A DNA stretch of 16,762 bases from JAFGIT01 sp016929465 [NCBI: Candidatus Coatesbacteria bacterium] (GTDB taxonomy: Bacteria; B130-G9). Each line of letters begins with the position of its first letter. The stretch's first letter is position 1. Positions 1 through 7,253 of the stretch are shown piece by piece. Both the position numbers and the translations under genes were made by a program. The DNA lies in contig JAFGIT010000058.1 of NCBI GenBank assembly GCA_016929465.1, positions 1 to 16,762 of the forward strand, written 5' to 3'. The notes beneath the pieces were generated by a model, which ran no database searches, had not been told where the DNA came from, and saw only the letters and a list, made by a program, of their open reading frames with translations.

Positions 1-274
1 GAACCAGCTCGACCTCTCAAAAACCGTCAATCTGATTATTGGGGGCGGGTGGGTGTGACTCAGAATTGCAGGTAATCTCGTGCCAGTGTTGATTTCAGCA
101 AATTGGCATCTGATTGATTTGCTTTGCTCAGTCAATGCCCCATAGGGGCGTCATGTTAATAGCCTCTGGCGCCGGCCGCAGGCCAAACCTACGGATTCGA
201 GGACACCAAAACGAAGCCTTCCCCCTTCCCGTCAATCGCGGCGCGATTGACGGGAAGGGGAAGCAATTGGACTC
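1..274. other. Non-coding region downstream of ispH
   Basis: No convincing gene is visible. The first 50-75 bases are open in several frames on both strands, so the end of a neighbouring gene cannot be excluded, but nothing recognisable is encoded. Two hairpins are present. A short one, GCCCC-ATA-GGGGC at 137-149, could end a plus-strand transcript entering from the left. A much stronger one at 222-260 is listed separately. The rest is unremarkable intergenic sequence. Confidence 0.5.
222..260 (-). terminator. Strong stem-loop after ispH, probable transcription end
   Basis: The left arm (222-240, CCCCTTCCCGTCAATCGCG) is perfectly complementary to the right arm (242-260), with one base between, so the folded form has about 18 paired bases and a 3-base loop. 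Further pairing (AA/TT, G/C) is possible outside with a bulge. It starts 14 bases after the ispH TAG stop on the minus strand. No clean run of T follows on either strand (GGAAGGCTTCGTTTTGG on the minus side), so it is not a textbook intrinsic terminator. It could be an atypical terminator, an RNA-stabilising 3' hairpin, or one copy of a dispersed intergenic repeat. Confidence 0.55.
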
Positions 275-1186
275 CTAATCCATAATTCGCACAATCGATA
301 GAGATATTTCCCTGAGTCTTTTCACCACCGCGGAGGTTATCCAGACCGGCGTTGAGGCTCCGACAGTGACGCCTACGTTCCTTTTACCCTCAAACCACTG
401 GTCTTCCAGTTCCTCGGGCCTCTCTATATGATAAGTATCGGTCCCATGCTGCCTTGCCGCTGCAGCCAACTGCTTGGTATTTGCGCTGTGTTTGCCGCCC
501 ACGACGACCACGACATCGCACATCTCGGCCAGTTTAAGCGTATTTGAGCGTCTCGACAGGGCCGAATCACATACTGTATTGAAGACGCGGACCTCCTTCG
601 CCTGGGCTACCACGGACGCCACTACTCGGGAGAAGATGTGTATTCGCTCAGTGGTCTGTGAGATGACGCCGATGCGGCTCGTTCCATCCGGTAGATTTAC
701 ATCGGACTCGCTCCCGACGATCTGCGCATCATGACCGGAGAAACCGAGAAGAGCCTTCACCTCCGGGTGATCAGCATTTCCGACGATGAGTATGTGATAG
801 CCCTCTCTTCTGAGTAAGGCGGCATAGTCCTGGGCCTTCTTAACGAATGGACAGGTCCCGTCGATGATTCTGATCCCCCTGCGGTTTGCCTCTTCGAGCA
901 CATCCGGCGGGAGGCCGTGCGAGCGCGCGATTACCGCGCTGTCATCAACTTCATCGAGATTTCGGGCAACCAGAATTCCCTCTTTCGCAAGTGCATCCAC
1001 AACGTCCGTGTTGTGAATTATCGGGCCGAGTGAATAGACCTTGCCGAGACGAGCTGCGGCGTCCTGAGCCAGTTTAACGGCTCTCTCAACCCCAAAACAA
1101 AACCCGGTATTCTCCGCGCACCAAATATCGAACCGTCCCCCTTCGACGATGGTCACTTGAATTGCGGGCGGCGTTAATTCAGACAT
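275..1186 (-). CDS. ispH: 4-hydroxy-3-methylbut-2-enyl diphosphate reductase (IspH/LytB)
   Basis: This enzyme catalyses the last step of the MEP (non-mevalonate) isoprenoid pathway: reduction of HMBPP to IPP and DMAPP with a cytosolic [4Fe-4S] cluster. The 303-residue length is normal for the family. The three cluster cysteines are visible: C30 in GFCFGVERAV, C112 in DGTCPFV and C206 in NTVCDSA. Substrate-site motifs are also present: H58 (IIHNTD), H90 (SHG), H140-E142 (DHPEV, with the catalytic Glu), SQTTE at 176-180, S234/N236 in GGKHSANT, and S277 in GASTP. The third cysteine motif reads CDSALSRR where many relatives have CxATxxRQ, a mild divergence. The start is chosen for GAGAGG upstream of the ATG and for the short extension before the first motif. 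It lies 31 bp after the plsC stop and is probably co-transcribed with it. Confidence 0.96.
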   Translation of the reverse strand: MSELTPPAIQVTIVEGGRFDIWCAENTGFCFGVERAVKLAQDAAARLGKVYSLGPIIHNTDVVDALAKEGILVARNLDEVDDSAVIARSHGLPPDVLEEANRRGIRIIDGTCPFVKKAQDYAALLRREGYHILIVGNADHPEVKALLGFSGHDAQIVGSESDVNLPDGTSRIGVISQTTERIHIFSRVVASVVAQAKEVRVFNTVCDSALSRRSNTLKLAEMCDVVVVVGGKHSANTKQLAAAARQHGTDTYHIERPEELEDQWFEGKRNVGVTVGASTPVWITSAVVKRLREISLSIVRIMD

Positions 1187-1217
1187 CTTCGGCCTCTCGA
1201 CGATCGCCTTCCATATC

Positions 1218-1910
1218 TCATCCGGTCCTCTTCAGAAGGTCATCCCTGAGTGACTTAATGCTGCTCATAACATCTTCTGCGAATTGCGCATGCACCTGCG
1301 TTCTCGTTTCGTCCCTCCCCGGCTTTGGAACCTGCATCGGCCTTCCGACGCAGACGTAAAGCTTATGCGGCCTTATAAGAAGCGACCCGCGAGGAAGAAT
1401 CCGCGAGCTATTGTGGATATAGGTGGGTATGACCGGAGCGCCGCTCTTTTCAGAGAGCAGCGCTATCCCTGGCCTGGCAGGCAGGAATTCATCGCTCTTG
1501 CTTCGAGTTCCCTCGGGAAATAGGAGGAGCGATTTCTCCTCGGCGAGGATCGCCATCGCGCTTCTCAACATATCCCGATCGACACCTGAGCGATGAACCG
1601 GGAAGGCATGAACGCTCCGAATGAGCCATCCAAAAAGGCGGTTGCGAAATAACTCCGCCTTTGCCACGAAAAAGAGCGGACGTGGAATCATGAATCCGAG
1701 CAGTGGAGGGTCCGCATAGCTGCGATGGTTAGAGGCGAATATAGCTCGGCCTTTTTCGGGCACGTTCTCCCGGCCGATAAGCTCCGCCCTCAGCAGGAGC
1801 TTCGATAGCGCCCAACCGATGAATTGAGCCGTCCCGTATAAATACCGGCTGAAAAGGCCCTCGACTGACCGATTACTCCTCATCTTCTCAATCATTATTC
1901 CCAATACCAT
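1218..1910 (-). CDS. plsC: 1-acyl-sn-glycerol-3-phosphate acyltransferase family protein (PlsC-like)
   Basis: A membrane-associated PlsC/LPLAT-family acyltransferase, most likely converting lysophosphatidic acid to phosphatidic acid in phospholipid synthesis. All four family blocks are visible in the 230 residues: NHRSYAD at 61-67 (catalytic His62 and Asp67 of HX4D), the FPVHRSGVDRD block around 103-113, FPEGTRS at 131-137 (glycerol-phosphate binding), and APVIPTYI at 158-165. A hydrophobic stretch around residues 28-40 probably associates with the inner membrane. The ATG at 1910 has no clear ribosome binding site; in-frame ATGs at codons 6 and 10 are alternatives. The gene is first in a two-gene unit with ispH; a plsC-ispH neighbourhood is also known in other bacteria. 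Acyl-donor (acyl-ACP or acyl-CoA) and lysolipid preference cannot be read from the sequence. Confidence 0.9.
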   Translation of the reverse strand: MVLGIMIEKMRSNRSVEGLFSRYLYGTAQFIGWALSKLLLRAELIGRENVPEKGRAIFASNHRSYADPPLLGFMIPRPLFFVAKAELFRNRLFGWLIRSVHAFPVHRSGVDRDMLRSAMAILAEEKSLLLFPEGTRSKSDEFLPARPGIALLSEKSGAPVIPTYIHNSSRILPRGSLLIRPHKLYVCVGRPMQVPKPGRDETRTQVHAQFAEDVMSSIKSLRDDLLKRTG

Positions 1911-2144
1911 AGCAGTTTCGTCGCAAACAGATAGAACGCTCTTAAGAGAAAACTTCGAACCAGAGTCGGATCGATTAGACTATTCTTGAGCGAGGCGTTC
2001 AAGCACCGAGATCCATGAACCGAGATTATCGTCAGTTTCCTATGTCAGCTGTTATCAATTTATACTGCTATCTTTACAAGGCAAGGGCGTCTCTATTAGG
2101 ATGGCCTGTGGCCAATTCACCCTTGGTCATCAGAAGAAAAGAAG
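1911..2144. promoter_or_regulatory. Divergent intergenic region between plsC and the ABC exporter genes
   Basis: Both flanking genes point away from this 234-bp stretch, so promoters for both should lie here. Visible elements are a 10-bp palindrome CTCTTAAGAG (1939-1948), a 19-bp dyad CTTGAGCGAGGCGTTCAAG (1985-2003; 5-bp arms plus inner CG/CG pairs), a -10-like TATACT at 2061-2066 on the plus strand with no good -35 partner, and the hairpin TGGCC-TGT-GGCCA (2102-2114) about 30 bases before the exporter start. The dyad could be an operator for a local regulator, but no regulator gene lies in the window. Element assignments are by eye. Confidence 0.35.
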
Positions 2145-3941
2145 ATGGACAAGCAGCCTCAAGAAAAGAGTAAGAGCTCGAAGCTGGAGAAGCGAGCATC
2201 GCTTCGGGCGATCTTCTCCTATTTCTGGCTTTATAAACGCTATACATTATGGGGCATTCTTGTTCTTCTCATAGTCGATGCGGTGCAGCTCTTCATCCCT
2301 CTTATCGTGAGGAGTCTGATCGACCGGATGACCTCGGGAACCGTCACCCTAGGCGACATCCCACTCTATGCAGCCCTGGTATTCGGAATAGGCCTGATAA
2401 TGGCCGCATGCAGGTTCCTGTGGTTTATCCTCCTGTTGGTGACGTCCGAGCGAATCTCGGAGCGAATTCGGGGCCGCTTCTTCAGCCACCTCCTCACGCT
2501 CTCGCAGCGATTTTTCCAGCACAGCAAGACCGGCGATCTGATGGCGAGGGTCTCGAACGATACCGAAAATGTCAGACTGGCGTGCGGGATGGGGATTATC
2601 ACGATGGTGGATGGCCTCTTATTCGCTGCGGCCGCAATCGGGATGATGGTCTTCATCAACCTGGAGTTGACCCTGTATGCGCTAATCCCGCTGCCTATCC
2701 TGACGGTCGTGGTAATCAAATTCGGACGAATGGTCCACTCCCGATTCGAGGCCGTCCAGGCTCGTATATCGGAGATAACCGAGAAAGTGAGGGATTCCTT
2801 TTCGGGGATAAGGGTCGTAAAGGCTTTCTGCCAGGAAACCGGCGAGCTCGAACACGTGAAGAAGGTCAGCTGGGAATACGTCAAAGACAACATGCATTTA
2901 ATCAAAGTGTGGGGGGCTTTCATCCCGCTTATAGGCCTTTTAGCGGGGTCATCGATGGCCATAGTCTTCCTCAAGGGAGGGTCGGACGTAATACTGGGTC
3001 GAATGAGCGTCGGCGACCTCACCGCGGTTACAAGCTATCTGGAGACCCTCACCTGGCCAATGATAGCTCTCGGATGGCTTATAAATCTGCTCGAAAGAGG
3101 CGCCGCCTCGATGTCACGCATCAACCGTGTGATGAACGAGGAGCCCGAGATAGTCGATGCTCCCGACGCGATGGAGCTGAAGTCGTCCTCTGCGAAGATA
3201 GAATTCCGGCATCTGACCTTCTCGTATGAAGATGGGCTTGCGCCATCGCTGTCAGATATCAGCTTCGAAGTCGCCCCCGGAAGGACACTTGCGATCGTTG
3301 GCCGGACCGGCTCCGGAAAGAGCACAATCGCCCGCCTGCTTCTGCGCGAATTCGATCCCCCTCCTGGCACTTTGTTCATCGATGGCAAGGATGTGCGAGA
3401 GGTGAAGAAGCAAGACCTCAGGAACCTCTTCGGATTCGTCCCGCAGGATTCATTCCTTTTTTCGGAGAGCATTGCCGAGAACATCGCCTTTGGACAGGAG
3501 AACATGGAGAGGTCAGCGATCGAGGAATTTGCCCGTAAGTCGGCGATCAACAAGGACATCGAGGACTTCCCCGATGGGTACGATACGATAGTCGGTGAAA
3601 GGGGCGTGATGCTCTCGGGGGGACAAAAGCAGCGAGTTGCGATTGCTCGTGCGCTCGTCAAGAACCCGCCTATTCTGCTCCTCGACGATTGTCTTTCCGC
3701 TGTCGATACTGAAACGGAGAGCCAGATACTGGGCAATCTCAGTGAGTCAATTCGTGGGATTACGACGATAATCGTCTCCCACCGGCTTTCGGCGGTCCAG
3801 CTTGCCGATGAGATAATCGTGCTGGACGAGGGCAGAGTGATGCAGCGGGGAACACATTCTGAGCTCCTCAGAGAGGGTGGCATCTACGCCGCGCTCTTCG
3901 CAAAGCAGCAGATCGAGGAGAGGCTGGACAGGAATGCTTGA
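2145..3941 (+). CDS. ABC exporter half-transporter, subunit with degenerate catalytic site (BmrC/TM287-type)
   Basis: A 598-residue type IV ABC half-transporter. The N-terminal membrane domain (about residues 25-330, six predicted helices) is fused to a C-terminal nucleotide-binding domain (about 345-585). Walker A is GRTGSGKST at 386-394, the Q-loop is FVPQDS, the signature LSGGQ at 490-494 is canonical, Walker B ILLLD ends at D514, and the switch His is H546. The residue after Walker B is Asp515 instead of the catalytic Glu, the hallmark of the non-hydrolysing partner in heterodimeric exporters such as BmrC, LmrC and TM287. It pairs with the downstream subunit, which has the reciprocal defects. 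The substrate is unknown; drugs, lipids or peptides are possible for this family. The ATG at 2145 follows a weak A/G-rich ribosome binding site. Confidence 0.93.
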   Translation: MDKQPQEKSKSSKLEKRASLRAIFSYFWLYKRYTLWGILVLLIVDAVQLFIPLIVRSLIDRMTSGTVTLGDIPLYAALVFGIGLIMAACRFLWFILLLVTSERISERIRGRFFSHLLTLSQRFFQHSKTGDLMARVSNDTENVRLACGMGIITMVDGLLFAAAAIGMMVFINLELTLYALIPLPILTVVVIKFGRMVHSRFEAVQARISEITEKVRDSFSGIRVVKAFCQETGELEHVKKVSWEYVKDNMHLIKVWGAFIPLIGLLAGSSMAIVFLKGGSDVILGRMSVGDLTAVTSYLETLTWPMIALGWLINLLERGAASMSRINRVMNEEPEIVDAPDAMELKSSSAKIEFRHLTFSYEDGLAPSLSDISFEVAPGRTLAIVGRTGSGKSTIARLLLREFDPPPGTLFIDGKDVREVKKQDLRNLFGFVPQDSFLFSESIAENIAFGQENMERSAIEEFARKSAINKDIEDFPDGYDTIVGERGVMLSGGQKQRVAIARALVKNPPILLLDDCLSAVDTETESQILGNLSESIRGITTIIVSHRLSAVQLADEIIVLDEGRVMQRGTHSELLREGGIYAALFAKQQIEERLDRNA

Positions 3942-4074
3942 ACCAGTGGCCCCCGCGCAAGACATCATCGCCCAGGGAATGCAGCTCGATGAGATGACAC
4001 AAGGCCGATCCTATCCGGCGATGATATTCACAGGGCTTTCACAATCTGAGAATTATCTACAGGACGAAGTGTGA
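3934..4074 (+). CDS. Possible 46-residue protein encoded between the two ABC subunits
   Basis: The 129-bp gap between the exporter genes is occupied by one open frame overlapping both neighbours. Its ATG (3934) lies in ATGCTTGA, which contains the upstream stop (8-bp overlap), and its TGA stop (4072-4074) overlaps the GTG start of the second subunit as GTGA. GAGGAGAGG at 3915-3923 and AGGA at 3930-3933 could serve as ribosome binding sites. The product is acidic, has no membrane segment and matches no family I recognise. Third-position G+C looks like the neighbouring genes. A frame of this length stays open by chance perhaps one time in eight, so the double overlap is the main support. It might instead be a translated coupling segment without a functional product. 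Confidence 0.4.
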   Translation: MLEPVAPAQDIIAQGMQLDEMTQGRSYPAMIFTGLSQSENYLQDEV

Positions 4075-6191
4075 ACGACGACTATTTCCCAGAAGACGCC
4101 CTGGACCGGCCGTACGACTGGCGGCTGATGAAGCGATTGCTCGCCTTCTCCAAGCCATATTGGCCGATCATTACGCTGTGCGCAGTACTCGTCATAATAA
4201 GCGCGGGATTCGACGTGTCCCTTCCCTATCTCACCAGGATTGCAATCGACCGTTATGTCGCAGTTGCAAGCAAAATGGTAACACTCGAGAACGAGTCTCT
4301 TCGCGAGCACTTCCAGACACAATACGGCGACCTGATTACTCCGGTCTCCAAGACTGAGTTCTTGATAGACGCCACCGAGACCCAGAAGCTCTTTTCAGAG
4401 GATCTGAAGCTCCTGAGAGACGACGGCCTCATCAGCGACGAGAGGATCTATGTTGTTCTGAGCCAGAACTACTCCGCGGAAGACTGGGACGCGGCGGCCG
4501 AAGTATGCCGCAAGAACAGCTTCACTGAGTTCGATGGTGGTTTCTACATAGCTGCAGAAGACCTGACCAAGATGCCACTTGCGGATTTGCTGACGCTGCG
4601 CAAAAGGGACCTGATAGGCCTCAAGACGTTGGCGATGATCTACCTCGCCATATTAGTTCTGAACTTCTTAATCTCCTATGGGCACGTATATCTCATGCAG
4701 TGGGCCAGCCAGAGGACTCTCTATGATCTGCGAGTATCCCTCTTCGATCACATGCAGAGATTGCCACTGTCCTTCTTCGACAAGTCACCGGTGGGAAGAC
4801 TGGTGACCAGGACTACCAATGACTTCTCCAATTTGCAGGAGATGTTCGGCGCGATCATCATCACAATAATAAAGGACGTTCTGATGGTTCTCTCGATCGC
4901 GGGGATCATGCTCTATATGAGCGTGAAATTCGCGCTTATCTCCTTCGTGGTCCTGCCGTTCGTGGTATATGTGTCCATCATCTTCCGCAGGAAGGCGCGT
5001 GGCGCATTCCGCAAGATACGCGTCAAGATTGCGAAAATGAACGCCTTGTTCGCCGAGTTCATATCCGGCATGGGCGTGATAAGAGCCTTTTGTCAGGAGG
5101 GGCGAATCAACAAGAAATTCCAGGACATTAACCACGAGGTCTTCGCCTGGCGACAGAGGCAGATAACGATCCTGGCCATTTTTCGCCCCACCGTCTGGAT
5201 CCTGAACAGCCTGGGAACGGGAATTATCATCTGGTATGGTGGCGGTAAAGTTATCCAGAATGAGGTCACGCTGGGGATATTCGTCGCATTCATCGCATAT
5301 ATGCGGATGTTCTTCATGCCGATCCACGACCTGACCGAGAAATTCAATACTATACAGGCCGCAATGGCTTCCTCCGAGCGTATATTCCAGCTGATCGACA
5401 GGGAACCCGAGCCTGTTGTCCAGGATCTCCCCGAAAAGGGAACCCCGGAAGATGCGAGAGTCGAATTTCGAGACGTGTGGTTCGCCTACAAAGGGGACAA
5501 TTGGGTACTGAAAGACGTATCCTTTGCGGTAAAGCCCGGGGAGACGGTCGCTATCGTGGGAGCAACCGGCGCCGGCAAGACGACCATGACCAGCCTTCTC
5601 TCGCGCCTGTATCCGATTCAGAAAGGCAAGATACTCATTGATGACACCGACATTGCTCGTCTATCACTCAGTAATCTCAGGAAGATGATCGGCGTGGTTC
5701 AGCAGGATGTGTTCCTGTTCTCGACCACGATCGGCCACAATGTCACCCTCAATGATGAGTCGATAGATGAGGCGGCGGTGAAGGACGCCATCAAGATCGC
5801 GAGGGCGGAGAAGCTCGTCTCCCGGCTTCCGAAGGGACTCGATGAGCCTGTCGTCGAACGCGGTGCAACGCTCTCTTCCGGCGAGAAGCAGTTGATCGCC
5901 TTCGCGAGGGTGCTCGCTTACAATCCCAAGATACTCGTCTTGGACGAGGCCACTTCGAACATCGATCCGGAGACCGAGTCGCTGATTCAGGAGGCACTCA
6001 TCAATCTCACCAGGGGCCGAACCTGTCTGATAGTCGCGCACCGGTTGAGCACAATCGAGCATGCAGACCGGATACTCGTCCTGCACAAGGGCCGCTTGCG
6101 CGAGGTTGGCACGCATTACGAGCTGCTGGAGAAGCGCGGGATATACTACGATCTCTATCGACTGCAGTATGCGGAGCGGAATCGCGCGTGA
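4071..6191 (+). CDS. ABC exporter half-transporter, catalytic subunit with large TM1-TM2 extracytoplasmic insert (BmrD/TM288-type)
   Basis: A 706-residue ABC half-transporter, longer than the usual roughly 580-600. The excess is a hydrophilic, acidic insert at about residues 62-180 between TM1 (about 30-53) and TM2 (about 183-205), which topology places in the periplasm. The same place carries the extracellular domain of BmrD (YheH) in BmrCD. The nucleotide-binding domain has Walker A GATGAGKTT (497-505), Q-loop VVQQD, signature LSSGE (601-605, non-canonical), Walker B LVLDE with catalytic Glu626, and switch His657. The competent ATP site therefore uses this Walker A/B with the partner's normal signature; the other site is degenerate. 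The start is a GTG with AGGA six bases upstream; an in-frame stop at 4047 rules out a long extension. It is likely co-translated with the upstream genes. Confidence 0.93.
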   Translation: MNDDYFPEDALDRPYDWRLMKRLLAFSKPYWPIITLCAVLVIISAGFDVSLPYLTRIAIDRYVAVASKMVTLENESLREHFQTQYGDLITPVSKTEFLIDATETQKLFSEDLKLLRDDGLISDERIYVVLSQNYSAEDWDAAAEVCRKNSFTEFDGGFYIAAEDLTKMPLADLLTLRKRDLIGLKTLAMIYLAILVLNFLISYGHVYLMQWASQRTLYDLRVSLFDHMQRLPLSFFDKSPVGRLVTRTTNDFSNLQEMFGAIIITIIKDVLMVLSIAGIMLYMSVKFALISFVVLPFVVYVSIIFRRKARGAFRKIRVKIAKMNALFAEFISGMGVIRAFCQEGRINKKFQDINHEVFAWRQRQITILAIFRPTVWILNSLGTGIIIWYGGGKVIQNEVTLGIFVAFIAYMRMFFMPIHDLTEKFNTIQAAMASSERIFQLIDREPEPVVQDLPEKGTPEDARVEFRDVWFAYKGDNWVLKDVSFAVKPGETVAIVGATGAGKTTMTSLLSRLYPIQKGKILIDDTDIARLSLSNLRKMIGVVQQDVFLFSTTIGHNVTLNDESIDEAAVKDAIKIARAEKLVSRLPKGLDEPVVERGATLSSGEKQLIAFARVLAYNPKILVLDEATSNIDPETESLIQEALINLTRGRTCLIVAHRLSTIEHADRILVLHKGRLREVGTHYELLEKRGIYYDLYRLQYAERNRA

Positions 6192-6252
6192 TCTGAGGTC
6201 GGGATTGACGAGAAAGGGCTGATTGTGGATTGCCCCGCCCGATCCGAAGGCC
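6192..6252. other. Convergent intergenic gap
   Basis: This 61-bp gap separates the plus-strand exporter gene from the minus-strand signalling operon. A terminator would be expected, but only weak pairing is seen: GGTCGGG (6197-6203) with CCCGATC (6238-6244), including one G-U pair and a long loop. No T run follows on either side, so no terminator is called. Confidence 0.4.
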
Positions 6253-6849
6253 CTATTCACTCTCCGGATAGTATTTATCGAGACATTCCGGGCAAAGGCC
6301 ATGGCTGAACATGGCCTCGGAGTGCTCCGTAATGTAGCTCTCCACGCTGTGCCAGTAGTCTTTGTCATCCCTTATTCTCTTGCAATGCATGCAAATGGGA
6401 ATTAGTCCACTCAGCTGCTTGACGTCCGCGAGCGCCTTTTCGAGGCTCGCTATCTTCGAGGCGAGTGCCCTTTCGAGCTCGACAACTCGCTCTCCTACCT
6501 TGATGCGGCTTCTCAATTCGGCATGGTCGAAGGGCTTCTTGACGTAATCATCCGCACCTGCCTCGAGACCATTCACAATATCTTCCCGCAGCGATTTGGC
6601 AGTCAGGAGGATCACATAGATATATCCGGAGCCGGCAGACTCCATTTGCCGAATCCTGCGGCAGAGTTCGACACCATCCGTACCAGGCATCATCCAGTCG
6701 AGAATGGCGAAGTCCAGTCGCTCCCTTTGGATAGACTCCCAGGCATTATTTCCATTGGTCGTGACTATCACCTCATGGCCCCATTTGGCAAGAGTACGCT
6801 CGAGCACTATTCGAGAGGTTACATCATCCTCGGCTATCAGGATTCGCAT
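6253..6849 (-). CDS. Response regulator: receiver domain with C-terminal four-cysteine module
   Basis: A 198-residue protein with an N-terminal receiver domain (residues 1-120). The acidic pocket is D8/D9, the phospho-acceptor is D51 (AILDWMMPG), and T83 and K105 (KKPF) complete the active site. A short coiled coil (about 120-146) leads into a C-terminal segment with C153xxC156, an IRDDKDYW block (159-166), FSHG (181-184) and C186PxC189. The four cysteines could bind a metal such as zinc. I recall this GLIPICxxCKxIRDDxxYW...SHGxCPxC pattern as a recurrent tail on receivers and PAS sensor proteins in many environmental bacteria, without an assigned function. No DNA-binding or enzymatic output domain is present. 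It is the last gene of the signalling operon and overlaps the preceding receiver gene by 13 bp. Confidence 0.9.
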   Translation of the reverse strand: MRILIAEDDVTSRIVLERTLAKWGHEVIVTTNGNNAWESIQRERLDFAILDWMMPGTDGVELCRRIRQMESAGSGYIYVILLTAKSLREDIVNGLEAGADDYVKKPFDHAELRSRIKVGERVVELERALASKIASLEKALADVKQLSGLIPICMHCKRIRDDKDYWHSVESYITEHSEAMFSHGLCPECLDKYYPESE

Positions 6850-7253
6850 TGTGGATTTACCTTCACCAAATCAAGCGCTTGAAGCTTCGAAAGCAGCCTT
6901 GCCTTATCGATCGGCTTTACAAGATAGGCCTGGCAATTGCCCCTCGCCGCGGCCTCTATTTGCTCGCGATCGCCAACCGCGGTAACGATGATGATCTTGA
7001 CTCGCTTGTTTTCGTCGAGGTTTGCCTCAGCCTCCAGTCTGCGCAGTTCTCTGAGCGATTCTTGGCCGCCAAGTCCAGGCATCAAAATATCGAGGCAGAT
7101 CAAATCATAGGGATGATCGCTCTTGAGGGCGCATTTGTACGCCTCAATCGCCTCCCATCCATTTACGGCAACGTCGCACTCGCTGTATTCAGCCAAAAGA
7201 CGACGCAGCAATAGCCTGCTCGTGAAGTTGTCTTCGACAATCAGTGTTCTCAT
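6837..7253 (-). CDS. Single-domain response regulator (CheY-like receiver)
   Basis: A 138-residue stand-alone receiver with all five conserved active-site positions: E7/D8 acidic pair, phospho-acceptor D55 (LICLDILMPG), T91 (IIVTA) and K113 (YLVKP). No output domain follows, so it should act by protein-protein contact or as a shuttle or phosphate sink in the relay. The natural donor is the HPt domain or REC domains of the kinase encoded immediately upstream, whose stop overlaps this start as ATGA. The 3' end overlaps the next receiver gene by 13 bp, so the two receivers are probably made in coupled amounts. Start choice is fixed by the ATGA overlap and by the receiver beginning at residue 2. 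Confidence 0.92.
   Translation of the reverse strand: MRTLIVEDNFTSRLLLRRLLAEYSECDVAVNGWEAIEAYKCALKSDHPYDLICLDILMPGLGGQESLRELRRLEAEANLDENKRVKIIIVTAVGDREQIEAAARGNCQAYLVKPIDKARLLSKLQALDLVKVNPQCES

Noticed and set aside
1-75. Possible C-terminus of a gene entering from the left edge
   Set aside because: Several frames are open for 20-25 codons with nothing to choose between them; too short to call.
2015-2173. A 52-codon plus-strand frame running from the divergent intergenic region into the first ABC gene
   Set aside because: It overlaps the ABC start by 29 bp, has no good ribosome binding site and encodes nothing recognisable. Frames of this size are expected by chance.
3934-4074. Programmed frameshift that would extend the first ABC subunit by 46 residues
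   Set aside because: The subunit already ends at the usual place for the family after the final helix, and there is no clear slippery run at the stop. A separate small ORF or spacer is simpler.
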